Shown here piece after piece: positions 6,417-8,685 of a DNA stretch of 8,685 nt. Location: NCBI GenBank assembly GCA_034422355.1, contig DAOUJS010000160.1:1-8685 (forward strand), given 5' to 3'. Numbering within the stretch: position 1 is the stretch's first letter; each line of letters begins with the position of its first letter. Source of the DNA: CATOSP01 sp034422355. GTDB lineage: Bacteria; Chloroflexota; Dehalococcoidia; Lucifugimonadales; UBA3495. Below the pieces are notes generated by a model. That model was not told the DNA's origin. It worked only from the letters and a program-made list of their open reading frames with translations, and did not search any database. Position numbers and translations under genes: made by a program.

Positions 6417-7823
6417 TTACATGGGCGGGCGGCGGTCGAACCAACGGGCGTGCTGCTCGTAGGTGTAGGCGGCGCGTATGACGCCCGGCTCGTCGAAGGG
6501 CTTGCCCGCAAGCTGCATCCCGACGGGTAGCCCGGCCTCGGTAAAGCCGCAGGGGATGGAGATGGCCGGCAGTCCGGTCAAGTTGTAGGGCGCGGTGAAG
6601 CTGGGGCCACGCACCGTGCTGGTGGAGTCGTAACCCTCGAAGGCAGCCGCCGGTTGGGTCATGGTCGGGGACACCAGCAGGTCCACCTGCTCCAGCGTCC
6701 GGGCGACTTCCCGCTTCACCAGCTTGCGGGTCCGCTGGGCTTGAACATAGTCGCTGGCGCTGAGCATCCCTCCGATGCGGAACCGCGCCCGCACCATCTC
6801 GCCGAATTCATGGGGGCGGGACTTCAGGTTCCGTTCGTGGTAGGCGTATGCCTCGGTGAGCATGATGACCACGTTGGCGGGGCGGACGTACTCCAGGCTG
6901 GGGATGGTGACCTCCACCAGTTCCCCACCCAACTCCTCCAGAACGCCCAGTTGCCGGTCTACTATGGACACAACCTCCTGGTTGACACCCGGCTCGTTGC
7001 TGAAGAAGAAGTGACGGGGCACGCCTATTTTCACGCCGCGGATGTCTTCCCGCAGGGACAGGGAGTAGTCGGGCACCGGCGCACGGCTGGTGGTCGGGTC
7101 CTTGGGGTCGTAGCCCGCGATGGCCTGGAGCATGTACGCCGTGTCTTCCACCGTCCAGGTCATGGGGCCGCAGTGGTCCTGGGACCAGCTAAGGGTGACG
7201 ACTCCGGCGCGGCTGACCCGTCCGTAGGTGGCCTTCAACCCCACGATGCCGCACAGGGAGGCGGGGCCGCGAATGGAGCCGCCAGTGCAGGACCCCAGCG
7301 CGCCCATGCACTGGCCCGCGGCCACGGCGGAACCCGACCCGCTGCTGGAGCCGCCGGTAACGTGGGCGGTGTTCCAGGGATTGCGGGCCGGCTCGAAGGG
7401 CGTAGTGAAGTCGGGGCCGCCCAGGGCGAACTCGTGCATCGCCAGCTTGCCCAGCAGGATGCCGCCAGCGGCTTTGAGACGTGCGGTGGTTGTGGCGTCC
7501 TCGGTTGGGACGCGGTCAATGTCCACCCTGGAGCCGGATGTAGTGCGCACCCCCGCCGTGTCATAAAGGTCCTTCAGGGCGAATGGGATGCCGTGCATCG
7601 GTCCTTTGTACTCGCCCCGCTGGATCTCGGCCTCAGCGACCCTGGCGTCGGCGAGGGCCTGGTCCTCCAGGACCAGCAGGTATGAGTGAAGCAGGTCGTC
7701 GGTGGCCTTGATGCGGTCCAGAAACGCCCGGACCAACTCAACGGGCGAAAGCTGCTGGGTGCGCAAAAGCTCGGACGCCTGTCCGATGGTCAGATGGTAA
7801 AGGTTGGAACTGGTGGCAGTCAT
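6417..7823 (-). CDS. Amidase signature family hydrolase (GatA-like)
   Basis: A 468-aa cytoplasmic amidase-signature enzyme that hydrolyses a carboxamide using a Ser-cisSer-Lys triad. The triad is visible: Lys84 (FALKDLYD), cis-Ser159 in GGSSSGSGSAVAAG and nucleophile Ser183 in CTGGSIRGPASLCGIVGLK. Length and the C-terminal NLTGLPAISIPCGF...GLPVGMQLAG region match full-length family members. The residue before TGGS, usually Asp, is Cys179, an unusual substitution close to the nucleophile. True GatA is normally linked to gatB, which is absent here, so a catabolic amide hydrolase is more likely than tRNA amidotransferase. It follows the GatC-like gene by 77 nt on the same strand. ATG 7823 has AAAGGTA about 8-9 nt upstream and no competing start. 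The substrate cannot be predicted. Confidence 0.92.
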   Translation of the reverse strand: MTATSSNLYHLTIGQASELLRTQQLSPVELVRAFLDRIKATDDLLHSYLLVLEDQALADARVAEAEIQRGEYKGPMHGIPFALKDLYDTAGVRTTSGSRVDIDRVPTEDATTTARLKAAGGILLGKLAMHEFALGGPDFTTPFEPARNPWNTAHVTGGSSSGSGSAVAAGQCMGALGSCTGGSIRGPASLCGIVGLKATYGRVSRAGVVTLSWSQDHCGPMTWTVEDTAYMLQAIAGYDPKDPTTSRAPVPDYSLSLREDIRGVKIGVPRHFFFSNEPGVNQEVVSIVDRQLGVLEELGGELVEVTIPSLEYVRPANVVIMLTEAYAYHERNLKSRPHEFGEMVRARFRIGGMLSASDYVQAQRTRKLVKREVARTLEQVDLLVSPTMTQPAAAFEGYDSTSTVRGPSFTAPYNLTGLPAISIPCGFTEAGLPVGMQLAGKPFDEPGVIRAAYTYEQHARWFDRRPPM

Positions 7824-7900
7824 TTCTCTCTACCTTTCTGTGCGATGCGTGGTCGCGGTTCGGTTTCGGTGGCTCGATTAGCATAGCGTGATGCCCGGCG

Positions 7901-8110
7901 TTACTCCGATGGCGGCCATTCGGGATGGAACGTCATGGCGATTTCCTCGGGGCCGAAGTCGATGGAATGCAGCGTTGTTACGTACTCGGCGTGAATGTCG
8001 TAAAGGGGCTTCAGTTCGTCGAGCTCTTCCTGGCTCATGCCCAACCCGGCCAACTTCGCCAGTATCCTGAAGGTCTCCATAGAGACCTGTCCTTCACCCG
8101 CAGTAGACAT
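7901..8110 (-). CDS. GatC-like small protein, putative amidase partner subunit
   Basis: A 69-aa protein reading METFRILAKLAGLGMSQEEL...LKPLYDIHAEYVTTLHSIDF...AMTFHPEW. The pattern of a first amphipathic helix, a Gly-Leu-x-Met-Ser-x-Glu-Glu-Leu turn, a second helix and an extended tail ending with an acidic-hydrophobic motif is that of GatC, the small subunit that wraps around GatA. Stand-alone amidases with GatC-like partners are known (for example AtzG, which stabilises AtzE in cyanuric acid breakdown). Here the gene lies directly upstream of the amidase, so a two-subunit complex is inferred. The frame is open to a possible start at 8158, but ATG 8110 is chosen because GGAGGG lies 10 nt before it and the upstream codons fall at the predicted transcript start. 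It is shorter than GatC (~95 aa), lacking its C-terminal tail. Confidence 0.78.
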   Translation of the reverse strand: MSTAGEGQVSMETFRILAKLAGLGMSQEELDELKPLYDIHAEYVTTLHSIDFGPEEIAMTFHPEWPPSE

Positions 8111-8120
8111 AGCGTTTTGA

Positions 8121-8126
8121 CCCTCC
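8121..8126 (-). promoter_or_regulatory. Shine-Dalgarno site GGAGGG fixing the GatC-like start
   Basis: On the minus strand GGAGGG lies 10 nt upstream of the ATG at 8110. It decides against the 85-aa version starting at 8158. Confidence 0.7.
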
Positions 8127-8162
8127 TGAAATGGATGGTTCTCTAACCTGTAAATCAATGGG

Positions 8163-8168
8163 ATTATA
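8163..8168 (-). promoter_or_regulatory. Candidate -10 box (TATAAT) for the GatC-like/amidase operon
   Basis: The minus strand carries a perfect TATAAT preceded by TG, about 52 nt upstream of the GatC-like ATG. No recognisable -35 is found 16-18 nt upstream (the sequence there is C-rich), so it would act as an extended-type or activator-dependent promoter. Predicted start is near 8156, giving a ~46-nt leader. Confidence 0.45.
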
Positions 8169-8221
8169 CACGCTGGGGGCGTGGGGGTGGCTGCTCCTCC
8201 GAGAGAAAGGACGATAACTGT

Positions 8222-8685
8222 TCAGGGTTGAGGGGAAATGAGCAACTGGCGGCATTCCAGGAAGGGGTTCAGGCCTTTGGCCCGCCAGGTCCCAAAGAGG
8301 GAGGCCTGGACCATTTTGCTGTCGCTGTCCTGTTGGGAGCGGGTGCCGCCGCTGATTTTACGGCTGATCACCAGGTGGCGCAGGCTCCGTTCAGCGGCGT
8401 TGTTGTCAGATGGCGTCTCCGGGTGCGATACGAAGACGAACAGTTCCTTGATATGCCGCTCAATCCGCCGACATAGCTTCCCTTGCACCGCCAGCGGGTC
8501 TTCCAGGAAAGGCCGGCACAGCGCCAGCAACCGCTGCTCCAGCGCCAACTGTCCCTGGGATGGAGGGCGTCCCCCGGCCGCCGCCCATTCCCGGCCTTTG
8601 GCGTAAAGCCGTTGCACTCCCGATGCCCACCGGGCCAGCCCGCCGTCTTCCGGGTGCAACTCCTTCAGCGTGTGAATGTCCCGCA
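8222..8685 (-). CDS. IS66-family transposase, C-terminal part (5' end outside window)
   Basis: About 154 C-terminal residues of an IS66-type DDE transposase. The frame is open to the window edge and reads RDIHTLKELHPEDGG there, so the gene continues beyond it. The diagnostic segment is FVFVSHPETPSDNNAAERSLR, in which the Glu of NNAAER is the last catalytic acid, followed by HLVISRKISGGTRSQQ and the C-terminal SLFGTWRAKGLNPF...CRQLL. The stop TGA is at 8224-8222. The fragment has no internal frameshift. IS66 elements usually carry accessory tnpA/tnpB genes upstream, which would lie outside the window. The element terminus is probably just past the stop, around GATAACTGTTCA (8213-8224, plus strand). 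Confidence 0.92.
   Translation of the reverse strand, partial: RDIHTLKELHPEDGGLARWASGVQRLYAKGREWAAAGGRPPSQGQLALEQRLLALCRPFLEDPLAVQGKLCRRIERHIKELFVFVSHPETPSDNNAAERSLRHLVISRKISGGTRSQQDSDSKMVQASLFGTWRAKGLNPFLECRQLLISPQP

Noticed and set aside
6654..7685. Long plus-strand open frame (343 codons) opposite the amidase gene
   Set aside because: It is the antisense shadow of a high-GC gene with a clear family signature. The product is His/Gly/Ala-rich with no motif and no ribosome site.
1..8685. CRISPR array, tRNA or rRNA genes
   Set aside because: No regularly spaced direct repeats and no tRNA- or rRNA-like segments were seen on either strand.

Overview
The window is GC-rich bacterial DNA (roughly 60% G+C by eye) with clear Shine-Dalgarno sites. 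It looks like an accessory metabolic stretch punctuated by insertion sequences. I cannot place the organism from sequence alone. The combination of an amidase with a GatC-like partner, a gamma-glutamyltransferase-family enzyme, a Zn alcohol dehydrogenase and a coiled-coil/nuclease-fold-like protein gives me an impression of an uncultured Chloroflexota-type (SAR202-like) or similar environmental genome. That is an impression from memory, not a demonstration.

Layout: 1-~360 is the 3' end of an IS630-family transposase gene. 372-1451 (minus) is a complete Zn-dependent alcohol dehydrogenase with a TATAAT-type promoter between it and the next element. 1569-2388 is a complete but decayed IS5-family element with 16-bp terminal inverted repeats flanked by CTAG/TA; its transposase is frameshifted and has lost a catalytic Asp. 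2397-2911 holds no recognisable gene. 2912-4612 (+) is a gamma-glutamyltransferase-family Ntn hydrolase with an intact catalytic Thr but an altered substrate pocket. 4759-5235 and 5248-5577 (+) form a tight pair: an unknown 158-aa protein and a small HNH endonuclease. 5671-6321 (+) has its own good sigma70-type promoter and encodes a 216-aa protein with a heptad-repeat coiled coil and a PD-(D/E)XK-like C-terminal half. A 14-bp perfect hairpin at 6345-6378 separates it from a convergent two-gene unit on the minus strand: a 69-aa GatC-like protein (8110-7901) followed by an amidase-signature hydrolase (7823-6417). From 8222 to the window end (minus) is the C-terminal part of an IS66-family transposase.

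Working together: the best-supported functional unit is the GatC-like small protein plus amidase, probably a heteromeric amide hydrolase. The GGT-family enzyme and the alcohol dehydrogenase fit the same broad theme of catabolising amides and alcohols, but nothing in the sequence ties them to one pathway. The HNH protein and the coiled-coil protein sit side by side and both look DNA-directed. Three IS families in 8.7 kb mark the region as rearrangement-prone.
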